Source of the DNA: Sclerotinia nivalis
Taxonomy: Eukaryota; Ascomycota; Leotiomycetes; Helotiales; Sclerotiniaceae
Assembly (NCBI GenBank): GCA_029531795.1
Contig: JAPEIS010000001.1
Span: 1,736,001-1,800,000 of the forward strand
Length of the DNA: 64,000 nucleotides
Reading direction: 5' to 3'
The stretch's first letter is position 1; each line of letters starts with the position of its first letter. The translations under genes and the position numbers were made by a program. This document shows positions 22,056-33,279 of this stretch, in pieces. Under the pieces are notes generated by a model, which was not told the DNA's origin, did not search any database, and saw nothing but the letters and a program-made list of their open reading frames with translations.

Positions 22056-24090
22056 CTAACGATAGGCATGCTTGGGAACACTGATGCTCATCCTACCTTT
22101 TCGGTCCTTTTCGATCCTGACACCTCCTTCAGGCTCCACGATTCTCTCCCTTCTCACAATGGTCACATCTCTTCCATCGTGGATCTCATCTTCGTAAAGT
22201 ACCAACTGGCTATCACTGTGTCGGCCACCTTCACGACGAAGACGCTCCGCGCGACGTAACTCTCGGTTGGCCCGTCGATCCGCTTTGAGGGCTTCCTTCT
22301 CTGCCTCGAGCGCTTTGATCTCAGCTCGAATTGAGCGTTCATCTTTACGATGACTATGAGAACGTGATATGGTCATCGCACCAATAGGCTCCGTGCGCTC
22401 AATGATTTCACGCTTTTCGTAAAAGACACTTTCTTCATCTCGCGATCTAGGGCGTCCTTCCAATATGACTGGGTCATGATGGTGGTGAGTGTGGTGGCTA
22501 TGGTGGCTATGGTGAGAGTATGTGCTTCTTGCTGGAGATGGAGAACGTTCGACGATCCTAGTGGTTTCATGAATCTCAACATTTTGTTGAGGGGGCGGTG
22601 GTGGTGCATATATAACCGGTGGAGGTGGTGGTGCGTACACAACCGATGCAGGAGGTGGTGCCCATTGAGCTGGCGCTGGTGGAGGTTGAGGTGCATAGTG
22701 CACTGGCTCTGGTGGAGGGGGAGGTGTATAGTGTATTGATGGAGGAGGTGGAGGAGCATAGTGTAATGATGGAGGAGGTGGAGGAGCGTGGTGTATTATT
22801 GATGGAGGTGGTGGGATATTGAAAACCTCAGTACGTTCTTCGATTATGGTTCCAGCTTCTGATCGGCCACCGGACATTTCGAGTTCTGGACCAACGAGGT
22901 ATGTTGTTAGAGTTGTCTCTACCTCTTTCGTCTCCTTGACTTTGATTTCTTTTGTAGAATGGGGTTAGGGGCATTTTGATGCAGTGGTCAAAGGGGGAAT
23001 GAAAAACAAATACTTACTCTCAGCTGTTTTATATTCTTCACTTAACTTGATAACTTCATCGATATTCTCTCTTCCAAGTGCCTTCTGAATGATGATTGTA
23101 TCACCCTGTAATGTCAGTATAAGTTGCTTAATTGATGAATGTTGAATGACTCACCTCTTCTTCGAAAGGGTAGTCTAAATCAATGATAGCTTTCTTGCTG
23201 ACCAACCTAGCTGGCATTCTTGTCTTTCCCTTCTTAGGGAACTCACTTCTCACTGATATCGTGGTACCACTATCTGACGAGCTAACACTCTCGCTTCTAA
23301 CACTTCTGGTAGCGGTTGAGCGACTTTCCTTGCTGTGACTTCTATGGCTTCGCCTCTCATGGCTTCCCCGCCTTTCGTGACTTCTTCTCCTTCGTCTAAC
23401 AATTTCCCTTTCTCTGATTATTTCGGGGTAAGCTCGGAAGTCCTCATCGCCATAGAAGTCAGGTTCCGCAACCTTGATTTCCTCGTAATCTCTTTCGGCA
23501 TATCGTCTAGGTGGTGGTAATCCTCTACCTCTTGGCAGTGGAACAGGTGTCAAAGGGGGTGGTCGAAGATCTGGACGTCTGGCAGGAGGACCATATTCAT
23601 CCCTCTCCCCTTCTCTTTCTCTCTCGTACCTCACCAACGGCTTGCGGTCAAATGTATCAAGGGAGCTCTGTCTTCTCAAAAATGCTGGTCTGCCACCAGC
23701 TCTTCGAGACGGCGGAGACTCATCCCTTTCCCTCTCTCGTTCTCTCTCCATTGTAATAATTGTAGGTCTTTGTCTTCCTGGTTCTGGTTCTCGTTGAAGT
23801 CTTGGTGAATCGTAATAATCTCGTTCTTCATAATGTTCACGTTCCTCTTCATATCCTCGTGGACCTCGACGTTCATAAACATCATCATAAGATCGTTCTC
23901 GTGTATGACCAGTTGTAGCTCGAAGAAATCGTGAATCTCGCTCTTCTCGTTCTGTTGCGAAACGAACTCGGTCGCGCTCCGAGGCAAGTCGCTCAGTATC
24001 CCAACGATTAGCCCCGCCGCCACGGCCGCTACCGCCATAATTGCTAAGGGCTTCCGAGGAACTACGATAAGGATCTCCCATTCTAGACAT
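22056..24090 (-). CDS. Pro/Arg/Glu-rich protein, DUF8035-like
   Basis: Three exons, 24090-23155, 23105-23018 and 22948-22056, giving 638 residues. The first ~300 residues are disordered and rich in Arg, Glu and Ser with RERERE and SHERR repeats, like splicing-factor or scaffold tails. Around residues 295-345 lies an ordered block, KKAIIDLDYPFEEEGDTIII, then KALGRENIDEVIKLSEEY. This resembles a domain of unknown function in fungal proteins; the DUF8035 name is from memory. Next comes a proline-rich stretch with about ten HYAPPPPP- or VHYAPQ-type repeats, then a His-rich patch, a Lys/Glu coiled coil (EIKALEAEKEALKADRRANR) and a C-terminal RKGRMSISVPKHAYR. No enzymatic motif is seen. A cytoskeletal or RNA-related scaffold role is only a guess. 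Confidence 0.82.
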
Positions 24091-26769
24091 GATGAGTTAA
24101 ATTTGATTTCCAAAAATCAAACGAAACTGTCTAGAGATGGTTTTTTTTTTTTCAAATTGTGAAAAGATTTTGAAGAGTTGATGTTCAGCTGAGAGAATGA
24201 GAATAGATGTCTTATGCGAAACGACTCGGTTGATACAATGTGAACCTCGTACCCCGCTTAAGTGATCAAGAACGTGGTGGGTGTATGATCAACCCAACCA
24301 ACAAGTGGTAATTAATGCAAAAGATGAAATATTTTTAAAATTTTCACGATTAGAAAATAAGGGAGGCTGGAATGTAACAAAGTAATAAACTTCATAAAGT
24401 TCGAGACTTATTATTATTATTGAAGTTCTTTCGAAAAAGGGAAAATGGTGGTGGATATTATTTCGAGAATCTTGGGTTTTTGTGAGTGAGAGACAGAGAG
24501 AATTTGGACTTGAGAGAACATGGCAGGGCAGGACAAGGGCAGGACGAGGGCAGGACGAGGGCAGGGCATAGAAGCAGGCTTCATCAAGAACAGGTTAAGG
24601 TGACGAAGGGTTCAAGGATTCAAGGATTCACTCATGGTTTAACTTTCGCTAAGTAATATCATTGGGCGATTGAGTAAACTCCCATATGCATTTTTGCTGC
24701 CCAAAGAAATCATTACACGTGAAAACTTTCTCAGTGAATCAACATTGGACCCTTCCCATTGACTTTTTCTCCATGATTAAATGTATGTTGATGGAGACTA
24801 TATGCTTTGTTGGTCTTGCACCGATCTATTGATTTTATAATGTACCGGGTATCCATTCTCTGAACGATATTTAGTGGGCTTTTCTACTCTTTTACTCTTT
24901 TACTCTTTTACTCGTTCAATTCATTTATATTACCTTTTCTCATTTGCATTGCATTTTGATTGGATTGTTGGCACTTGGCTTGGGTTTGAGTCTGGGTGGT
25001 ACCTATCCTAACCGGCCCCATATAAAAGATTTCTAGGCTTAGGTGACGTAGATGGCGATTAGATTAATTCCTTTTCCATCTTATGGCCGAGTATCGATGC
25101 CGTGTACCAGAACCTGACCCTGGTGGGAAGTTTGTTTTGTGATGAATATTGAGGATAGGTTTTTGATAAGGAAAGCTTTAGTACCTAGGTATCATTATTA
25201 TAGATGAGATGAAATTAAATTAAAACTTCAGAATACTCGACGTCGTTCGAACCTCCGATGTCCCGAACTGCCTATGATACCTATGAAGCACTACGGTATG
25301 CTTCATGAAAACGTTTCTATCCGGCCCGTTCCATCGCGCTACCTAGGCTAGGTACTTAATGGAAACCAATTTAAAGGATGCGAATTTTGCCTCTTTTCGG
25401 GGTGAGCGATACTCCATATAGGACTATTTCGATAATACATCAACAAGAACCATTGTCGATTGAAGTCAATCGTGGGTTATACGTCGTATACAATTACTTA
25501 AAGCCCACAAGCGAAATATCAAAGATCTTCCCCAGAGTCTTGAAGATCTCTTCTTGTACAAATGGCCTGACGAACTAATCTTCAGTTGACCTTTAGCAAC
25601 CGCATCTCATATCTCTCGAAGAAACCGGGTGAAAGTGGCTTGCATCCTATCACATCGGACTTCTTCAGCCGATAAAAGGACGAATCGCTGTAACTACCAT
25701 TGTAGGTTCTCATGAGTTTCGCCCAATGGTTTGATATACTGGGATTTCTTGCGGAATAAGAATCATACCTACGCTTCGCAAGTTTTGAAATTCAGGAATT
25801 ACATACTCGAATATCTGTCAGAGAATTGCCAACTTCATGATTGCGAAAAATGCTTCGGGACTTTAATTTGAGGAACAGGAGAGCATTGCAGTAATTTTCC
25901 ACCTTATTTATCAAACATTTAAATTGGAAACCATGCTACAATCAACCCGAATGTTATTTCACTGGAAGATGCTTAAGGCTCTACCGAGATGGGGTAAGAG
26001 ACATGATGTGCTGTGTCTGGATCTAGACAGCTTTTCGAATCTTGAACTTGAAAGATTTTTTATCGTCGGATTTAAAATCAAACAGCTTTGCTTTACTAAG
26101 GATTTACCAGTGGTATTTTTGTGTTGGCTACCAAACTTTCAACGCCTTTTTATACATCATCTCAAAAGCCTTCGGAACATTTCAATTAGATGTGCATCTT
26201 CGACTGGCCTCCTTTTCCGAGTTCTGCAATACAGTTTCGCCTATATCATTTATCATTGCAAATTTTTCCGCTTTTCCAATCATCCGAAACCGCCAGGTTC
26301 AATTTGATTAACGTACCTTCAAGTTCTCCACCGGGTTAAATTGACACTCATAACATTATTGGAGAGCTTCTACCACGGCGCCGGCGGCTTTTCGATCTTC
26401 CCCGCATGTAAAATACATCGTGGAGAAGCTTAACTTTCAACCGGCAGCGGAACGAAATGTTCCGTCTGCAATCCGGAATACAAAACACCATTTGCATACG
26501 GTTTATACTTTGGAAACGGTTAATTATAGAATGTTACTGTTGCGTTGCGGGGAATAACTTCAGAAGGCATGGTCTGAATTTGTTTATATCTACCAATTTT
26601 ACTCCATACACATGGCTACATGTATTATACTGCTGTCAGTGGAGAACAACCTCTAAAGAGGTGACCATTTGAACTTGTTCATATATATATTGTTTCTCCT
26701 TGAAATCTTCTATCGAACTTCCTGACTATCAGCATTAAAATCATACACTTTTTGTCAACATCTGTGAAC
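24091..26769. other. Intergenic with short tandem repeats
   Basis: 2.7 kb between divergent genes. Repeats include an 11-bp GGGCAGGACGA-type tandem at 24522-24566 and a TTACTCTTTT run near 24887-24915. Small open frames at 25378-25578 and 25924-26311 have no recognisable content. Confidence 0.5.
24522..24566. repeat. 11-bp tandem GGGCAGGACGA
   Basis: About four imperfect copies of GGGCAGGACGA, GC-rich within AT-rich DNA, lying about 430 bp upstream of the start codon of the leftward gene. Confidence 0.8.
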
Positions 26770-27959
26770 ATGATTTCATCACGCTTCGCTACTGTGCTTG
26801 CTGCCACTTCTCTTCTAGCTTCCGTTCAGGGAGCGCCGTTGACGCAGGATACTCAGAAACAATGCCAAGCGACCTCGAATTGGCCAGGTTGGAACAAAAT
26901 CCAATATGCATTTACATTGTGAGAACTGCAGCAGAAGTAATGTTCAAATGCATTTACTGATTATATTAGTGGGGATTCATACTCAGCGACCGGATTTGAG
27001 ACGAACGGCACTCAGCCAACACCCACTAATCCCCTTGGAAATCCTCCATATCCAGGTTAAAACACCCTCAACTTCATCTAACTAGCTCTAATTTCTATTA
27101 GGATATTCTGCTACCAATGGCCAAAATTGGGTTGACTTGCTCACGGTCAAATACAACAAGTCCACTGTCTTGACGTATAATTTGGCGTATGGAGGAGCCA
27201 CGATTGACTCTGATCTTGTCGCTCCTTATGAACCACAAGTCTCCTCTGTCGCCGAGCAAATCGAGAATCAATTCTTTCCCACTTACGCAGGAAAGCCAGA
27301 AATAGCTCCATGGTCATCTGGAAATACCCTCTTTGCTATCTTTGATGGTATCAATGATGTTGGTAATTCGTATTTCCTTGGAGCCTCAGCAACTGCAAAC
27401 CTCAACGAACGAATCATGGCCGTTTACCATGGTCTGGTAGATGAACTCTACTATATCGGCGCTCGAAATTTCGCATTCCTGAATGTCCCACCCGTTGACA
27501 GAAGTCCGTTGGCAATTTCCGGGGGAGCAGCATACCAAGCTGAAGAAAAGCTTGACATTGCTGATTGGAATAATCGTCTCGCGGCACTTGCTCAAAGTCT
27601 GAAGAAGACTTTTTCGGATGTCAACGTATTCACAGTTGATGCCCATACCCTGTTCACCCAAGTATTAGACAATCCGAAGAGTTTTCCCCAGACTGCTGTC
27701 TATCAAAATACTACCGCGTATTGCGTTGCTTATGAGAAGTAAGTTTTTCCGGTTGCCCCTTTCGTCACTCGGGTCAGTTTTGGCTTGCTAATAAAATCAT
27801 TGTAGTGGTACACCGACACCAAATTATACTGATCCATCTTGTTACATACCAGTCAACGAGTATTTCTGGTTGAATTCGTTGCATCCTACTTATCCAATGC
27901 ATGATGTTCTTGCCCAGGGAGTTGCGAAAGTGTTGGAATCAGGTCCAAATGTTTGTTAG
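26770..27959 (+). CDS. Secreted GDSL / CE16-type acetylesterase
   Basis: Four exons, 26770-26918, 26970-27055, 27102-27738 and 27806-27959, giving 341 residues. The N terminus [21 protein letters not shown] is a clear signal peptide, so the enzyme is secreted. SGNH/GDSL blocks are visible. [10 protein letters not shown] carries the nucleophile Ser53, created across the exon 1/2 junction. [13 protein letters not shown] carries the Gly block, FDGINDVG the Asn block, and [14 protein letters not shown] the catalytic His near the C terminus. This arrangement fits carbohydrate esterase family 16, exo-acting acetylesterases that remove acetyl groups from xylan fragments and other plant-wall oligosaccharides. 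The substrate is inferred. Confidence 0.9.
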
Positions 27960-28907
27960 CAAACACTTTGCATAGCAAGTGTTAACCTTTGAATATATTA
28001 CAAGATTGCAATATCTATTGCCCATCTTAACCATGGTAAAATGCTCTGCATCTCACCTCTCGAATGTGACTCTTATGTGAATGTCGGTTTGATTGATCTG
28101 TAAAAGACTTCGACAATACAATACTCCTCATTCCTCGCTTGTAATCTCCCTGTTTCTTAAAGTTCCCTCGTCCATTGGTGCCAGTCATATACCGATCGCG
28201 AGAAAGACACGATACTGACACTTTGCGAGATATTCCCAACGATCGATCTGATCCTAAGCTCTTCCGAAATCGCATCTTGATTTACATAACAAACTTTCTA
28301 AAACAATCAAATGAACTTCCCTTCCCTATCATCACTTTCCTATTTCTCACACACTGCACGAAACCTTCCGGAAATTGATCCCTAATTCGTATCTCTCAAT
28401 TCGAGGGACTTCCCAGTCACGTGTCTCGGGATTCTATATCTCGATTGGGTATAGTAAGTCCTTATCTCAAGCCTTATCGTAACCCCTCTCTCCACTTTTC
28501 CAAGCTTTCATACTGCGTTAGAACAGTTATCAAAGACATCGATCATGTTATTGGAAGAGCTAGGATTTGTCCATGCATATCCAGCCATACGATAACCCTC
28601 GCAATACTCTTTTAGAAATGTAATAGAATACCCGTTGAGAAAAGTTACATGAATTGAGCTGTCGTGTCTTGTCCCGATTGATACAGCAAGTCCCGCTCAC
28701 GCACAGGTACCTTACATTCAGTGGAGATACTGGCTGTAGATATATATTTGACGCTGGAAGTTTCCCAATTACCTTTCTTTCTGAATATCATTCCTATTGT
28801 TCTTTCTCTTGTAAAAGGATTCTGAGATTTGACCAAGGAAGTTCGCGACTTCAATTGGATATCTCACTGTACATTTTTCCTTCAAGTGACCTTTGCAATT
28901 CGTCAGA
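27960..28907. other. Intergenic between esterase and amine oxidase
   Basis: Holds the esterase 3' UTR and the amine oxidase promoter. Open frames such as 28654-28904 look random. No repeat or RNA is recognised. Confidence 0.45.
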
Positions 28908-31164
28908 ATGGCTACCAACAGACTTCAATCCCTCGCACATCACTTCTCCGCTACTTCTCCTCCACCCCATCCATTCGATCCTCTCTCCAATGCAGAGATT
29001 GAGAAAGCTGTTCAGATCATCCGAGCTGAAAAGGGATCTGTTCATTACAATGCCATCACACTTTATGAACCCCGCAAGAAGGAGATGATGAAATGGCTTG
29101 AAAGTCCACAGGTTGTCCCAAGACCAAAGAGAATAGCAGATGTGGTGGTGATTGCGCCAGGTGGTAAGGTCTATGATGGCTTGGTTGATTTGGCAGAGGG
29201 AACGGTGGTGAAATGGGAACATATTGATGGTGTGCAACCTTTGGTATGTGTTCAATCTATGCGAGAATCTGGTGCAATCTAGTTGCGGCATTAAAGCTAA
29301 CAATAAATCCAGATCACAATGGAAGATCTCCAAATTGTTGAGCATGTTGTTCGAAAAGACCCAAAGGTAATTGAGCAATGTATTTTGAGTGGTATCCCAG
29401 CGGAAGATATGCACAAAGTGTATTGCGATCGTAAGTCTCCTATATCTACCTCGTTTACTCCCCTTATTCTAAGCGATTATAGCATGGACCATTGGTTATG
29501 ACCACCGATTCGGTAACAACGTTCGTTTACAACAAGCACTTATGTACTATCGACCTCACATGGATGATTCTCAATACTCTTTCCCCCTCGATTTCTGTCC
29601 TATTTTCGATGCAGAAAAACAACAGATCATCCACATCGATATCCCTGAAGTTCGACGACCAGTCAATAAGGCAGCACCAAACAATTATCATCCAGCAAGT
29701 ATAGAAAAGGAAGGAGGATACAGAAAGGATATCACACCAATCAATATTACACAACCAGCTGGTGTATCATTTAAGGTTGATGGTCGTGAGATTGATTGGC
29801 AAAACTGGAACTTCCATGTTGGATTCAATTACAAGGAAGGAATTGTCCTCAACAATATTACATACAACGATAAGGGAACTGTTAGACCAGTATTTTACAG
29901 ACTTTCTCTCGTAGAGATGGTCGTTCCTTATGGTAACCCTGAACATCCTCATCAACGCAAACACGCTTTCGATCTTGGTGAATATGGAGGAGGATACATG
30001 ACTAACAGTCTCTCCCTCGGCTGTGATTGCAAAGGTGCAATTCATTACATGGTACAGTTTTGCCTATTTCAATGATAAATACTTGAATTCGTCTAACATA
30101 CATCAAATTAGGACGCTGCCTTCGTAAACCGCGCGGGTGAAAGTACCACCATCAAAAACGCCATCTGCATCCACGAAGAAGATGCTGGCATCCTCTTCAA
30201 GCACACCGATTTCCGCGATGAATCCGTCATTGTGACCCGTGGCCGTAAACTTATCGTCTCCCACATCTTCACAGCCGCCAACTACGAATACTGCGTGTAC
30301 TGGATCTTCCACCAAGACGGTACCATCCAACTCGAAATCAAACTAACCGGTATCCTAAACACCTATTCCATGAACCCAGGTGAAGACACCAAAGGCTGGG
30401 GAACCGAAGTCTACCCCGGCGTCAACGCACACAACCACCAACATCTCTTCTGTCTGCGCATCGACTCCAACATCGACGGACCAAACAACACCGTCTTCCA
30501 AGCCGACGCCATGCCGGGCGCCGGCGCCGTTGGATCCGCCGAAAACCCCCACGGCAACGCCTTCTTCGCCCAGAAAACCGAATACAAAACCGTCAACGAA
30601 TCAATCAGCGATTACGACGGCGTCACATCGCGCACATGGGAAATGGCCAACCCCAACAAACTAAACCCCTACTCCCACAAACCCGTCTCCTACAAACTCG
30701 TCAGCCGAGAAGTGCCCAAGCTCCTCCCCAAAGAAGGATCCCTCATCTGGAAACGCGCCGGGTTCGCCCGCCACGCCGTCCACGTCACACCCTACTCCGA
30801 CGACCAACTCCACCCCGCGGGACGACACGTCCCTCAAACCTCCGGCGAGCCCAGCGCCGGACTACCAGAATGGATCGCGAACGGCGAGGCCTCGATTCAA
30901 AATACCGATATTGTCCTCTGGCATACATTTGGCATTACGCATTTCCCCAGTCCGGAGGATTTCCCCATCATGCCTGCGGAACCCATGACGTTGTTGTTGA
31001 GGCCGAGGAATTTTTTCATCAAGAATCCCGCGTTGGATGTGCCGCCTTCGTATTGTAGTACGCCGAGTAGTGTGGCGGCTAGTAGGGATGGTGCGTTGAA
31101 GAGTGTGTTGAATTTGACGGATGGGGTGAGTAGGTTGGTGGATGGGAAGAAATGCTGTGCGTGA
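28908..31164 (+). CDS. Copper amine oxidase (topaquinone enzyme)
   Basis: Four exons, 28908-29243, 29313-29430, 29483-30051 and 30112-31164, giving 691 residues, the normal length. It oxidises primary amines to aldehydes with release of ammonia and peroxide. Diagnostic sites are the catalytic base Asp315 in KHAFDLGEYGGG, the topaquinone precursor Tyr399 in FTAANYEYCVYW (TxxNY[DE]), and the copper ligands His450 and His452 in AHNHQHLF and His618 in GITHFPSPEDFPIMP. All are present, so the enzyme should be active. No signal peptide is seen, and the C terminus (...KKCCA) is not a standard PTS1, so the location is uncertain. Exon 4 is much richer in G+C and C-ending codons than exons 1-3. Confidence 0.96.
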
Positions 31165-31995
31165 GTGGTGAATGGCTGAGTGTTCGCAAGAGGTGGTAAT
31201 TTAAATGGAGATGGATATAGATGAATGCATGGGCGTTTTATCTATTGTGTATTGTATATAAGGATTTGCTTGGGAGTTTTTGGGAATACTATTCATGTCC
31301 TACGTTATTCGATTTTTCTAAACCCCTTTCTTCATTCCTCAAAATCGCTTTTCGCTTCGTCTCGTGCACTATTCACAAAGTGTCTTCGATTGAACACATT
31401 GCATAGGAATTATAAATTCATAAGTTAGAAATGGAATACAGATACAGTACAAACGCTCCTGAACACACCACTAGCACAAAATCCATCTTTGTTAGAAATC
31501 ATTTCAAAATCCCACACTTAAGAACTTACCACTCACACAATATCCCTCCCCATCCAACCATCAATCAAATCGCAATACCCCAAACCATACCACTAAAAAG
31601 TTTAGCTAACTAGATAATAATTATAGTAATCTTAGTAATCTTATCTTAGAGTAAATTTTGAAGAATTAACTACCTAGTATATTTCAGATAAACACCATCC
31701 ATCTCTTTCGCGTTTAGTTATAACTGTTTCGGCATATACATACATACGTACAGTTTTTTTTCCACTTACTTATTTACTCACTTACTCCTTCGTCTGGAAA
31801 TATATTGGATATAATAGATATAATTCGACCATGATAGTCATGCTTAACTCCCTGCCTTGGAGTTAATCCTCAGGATGCATGTAGCAATTATCCTCGGATA
31901 TCACGATACCACAATACTAATCTTACAATACTTCGATAGAACTATATGTATTACATCTTTGCATTCTGCATTCCGAATCATGACATTGATTATAT

Positions 31996-32030
31996 ACTCA
32001 ATACTCAATACTCAATACTCAATACTCAAT
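31996..32030. repeat. 7-bp tandem ACTCAAT x5
   Basis: Five perfect copies read directly from the sequence. Confidence 0.9.
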
Positions 32031-32427
32031 ACTAATCAGAAAGACCTAAACACGAGTACTACCGGTAGTCTACCACGATACTAACCATATCCATATCCAT
32101 ATCCACATGGTACATCAATCTCATAGATCAGCAATATAAAATCTCTCATAAGCCCTTCCAGACAGACAGGTAAGTAGGTACACGAGTAATATTTACAATT
32201 GATAAACATCCAGAGAATCTCACCCTCGTACCATCATACCATACATTCCCCCTCCCCCACAATCTCAAAGTGATTAGGATAACCACGTAATTTTTCTTCG
32301 AAGACTTTCCTTTCCTTTCCTTTCCCCTTCGATATCCACCCAAGCATTCGCGGCCCTGGCCATGACCATTAGACGATGATTCTCCATATCCATTTCATTC
32401 CTATCAACCAATTCAAGCGAGTACACC

Positions 32428-32488
32428 TTCAAATCACCCCTTCAAACCACCCCTTCAAACCACCCCTCCAAATCACCCCTTCAAATCC
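32428..32488. repeat. 14-bp tandem CTTCAAACCACCCC
   Basis: About four imperfect copies differing at one or two bases (CTTCAAATCACCCC, CTCCAAATCACCCC). Confidence 0.85.
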
Positions 32489-33279
32489 CATCACAAACTC
32501 TCAACTTATCAAGCATTCTAATCGTCCTCAAGGTATACGTATACGTATCGTATCATCAAGTTATGAGGCGCGAGAAAAGAAGAGGAAGGAGGCTGGCACT
32601 TAAAAGTATGCGGTCCTAGAATGTAAGCGTTTTGTTAGCTGTTCCAGAATACGGTTCTGCTGATGGGACGAACTTCTGACGTCAATAGGAAAGTTTGAAG
32701 AAGCAAAAGGAGGACTATTAGCGAGCTGACCTTGGAAAATTTGCTTTGAAATAGAAGGCTATGAGGGCTCTACTAGGACGACGACTCACTATATTTGTGA
32801 TAGAGTAATTGCCATACGTGTGGAAGTCTTTAGCCAAAATGCTATCATGGAACTGTACTTTAAATGTTCAAATGTTATTATAATTACTACTGCTGATGCT
32901 CTTCTCCATTCCTCCCTCTCAGAAATCAGAAATAATCAACTGTAGCTACTCTATACACAATGCCTCGGAATCTATTTTCTCGCCTCATCTTATTGTACTG
33001 TGTTGAACCATTTCGTAGTGTATCATAAGGTTCTCATAAAATCGTATTATCGTATTTCTTTTCGTTGCATCGTATCTTAGTGTATTGTATCGCATGTCTC
33101 ATAACCATTGCACCCGCCATGTCCATTCGTATTGGTAAAGTCCAATATCGTTCGTTCCATCAATATCTAAGTTCATTCCACCACCTCCGAAGCCGAAATA
33201 GTAAGCATGTTAGTACTCCAATATGTCAATCCTTGCTCTTTTTACATCCAAGCTTCAATCCATAAACTAGGTAGAATAA

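Larger units (their letters stand above)
31165..33279. other. Intergenic with simple repeats
   Basis: Between convergent genes. Contains a 7-bp ACTCAAT tandem (five copies, 31996-32030), an ATATCC tandem at about 32088-32105 and a 14-bp CTTCAAACCACCCC-type tandem (32428-32488). No coding signal is supported. Confidence 0.5.

Noticed and set aside
24522..24566. GGGCAGGACGA repeats as a regulatory array
   Set aside because: Short and imperfect, with no known factor; treated as a microsatellite.
25924..26311. Two overlapping ~100-codon frames upstream of the esterase
   Set aside because: No recognisable content, and the two frames overlap each other.
28908..31164. Copper amine oxidase and adjacent esterase as a metabolic cluster
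   Set aside because: Same strand, but no shared pathway, regulator or transporter; normal neighbours for a fungal genome.
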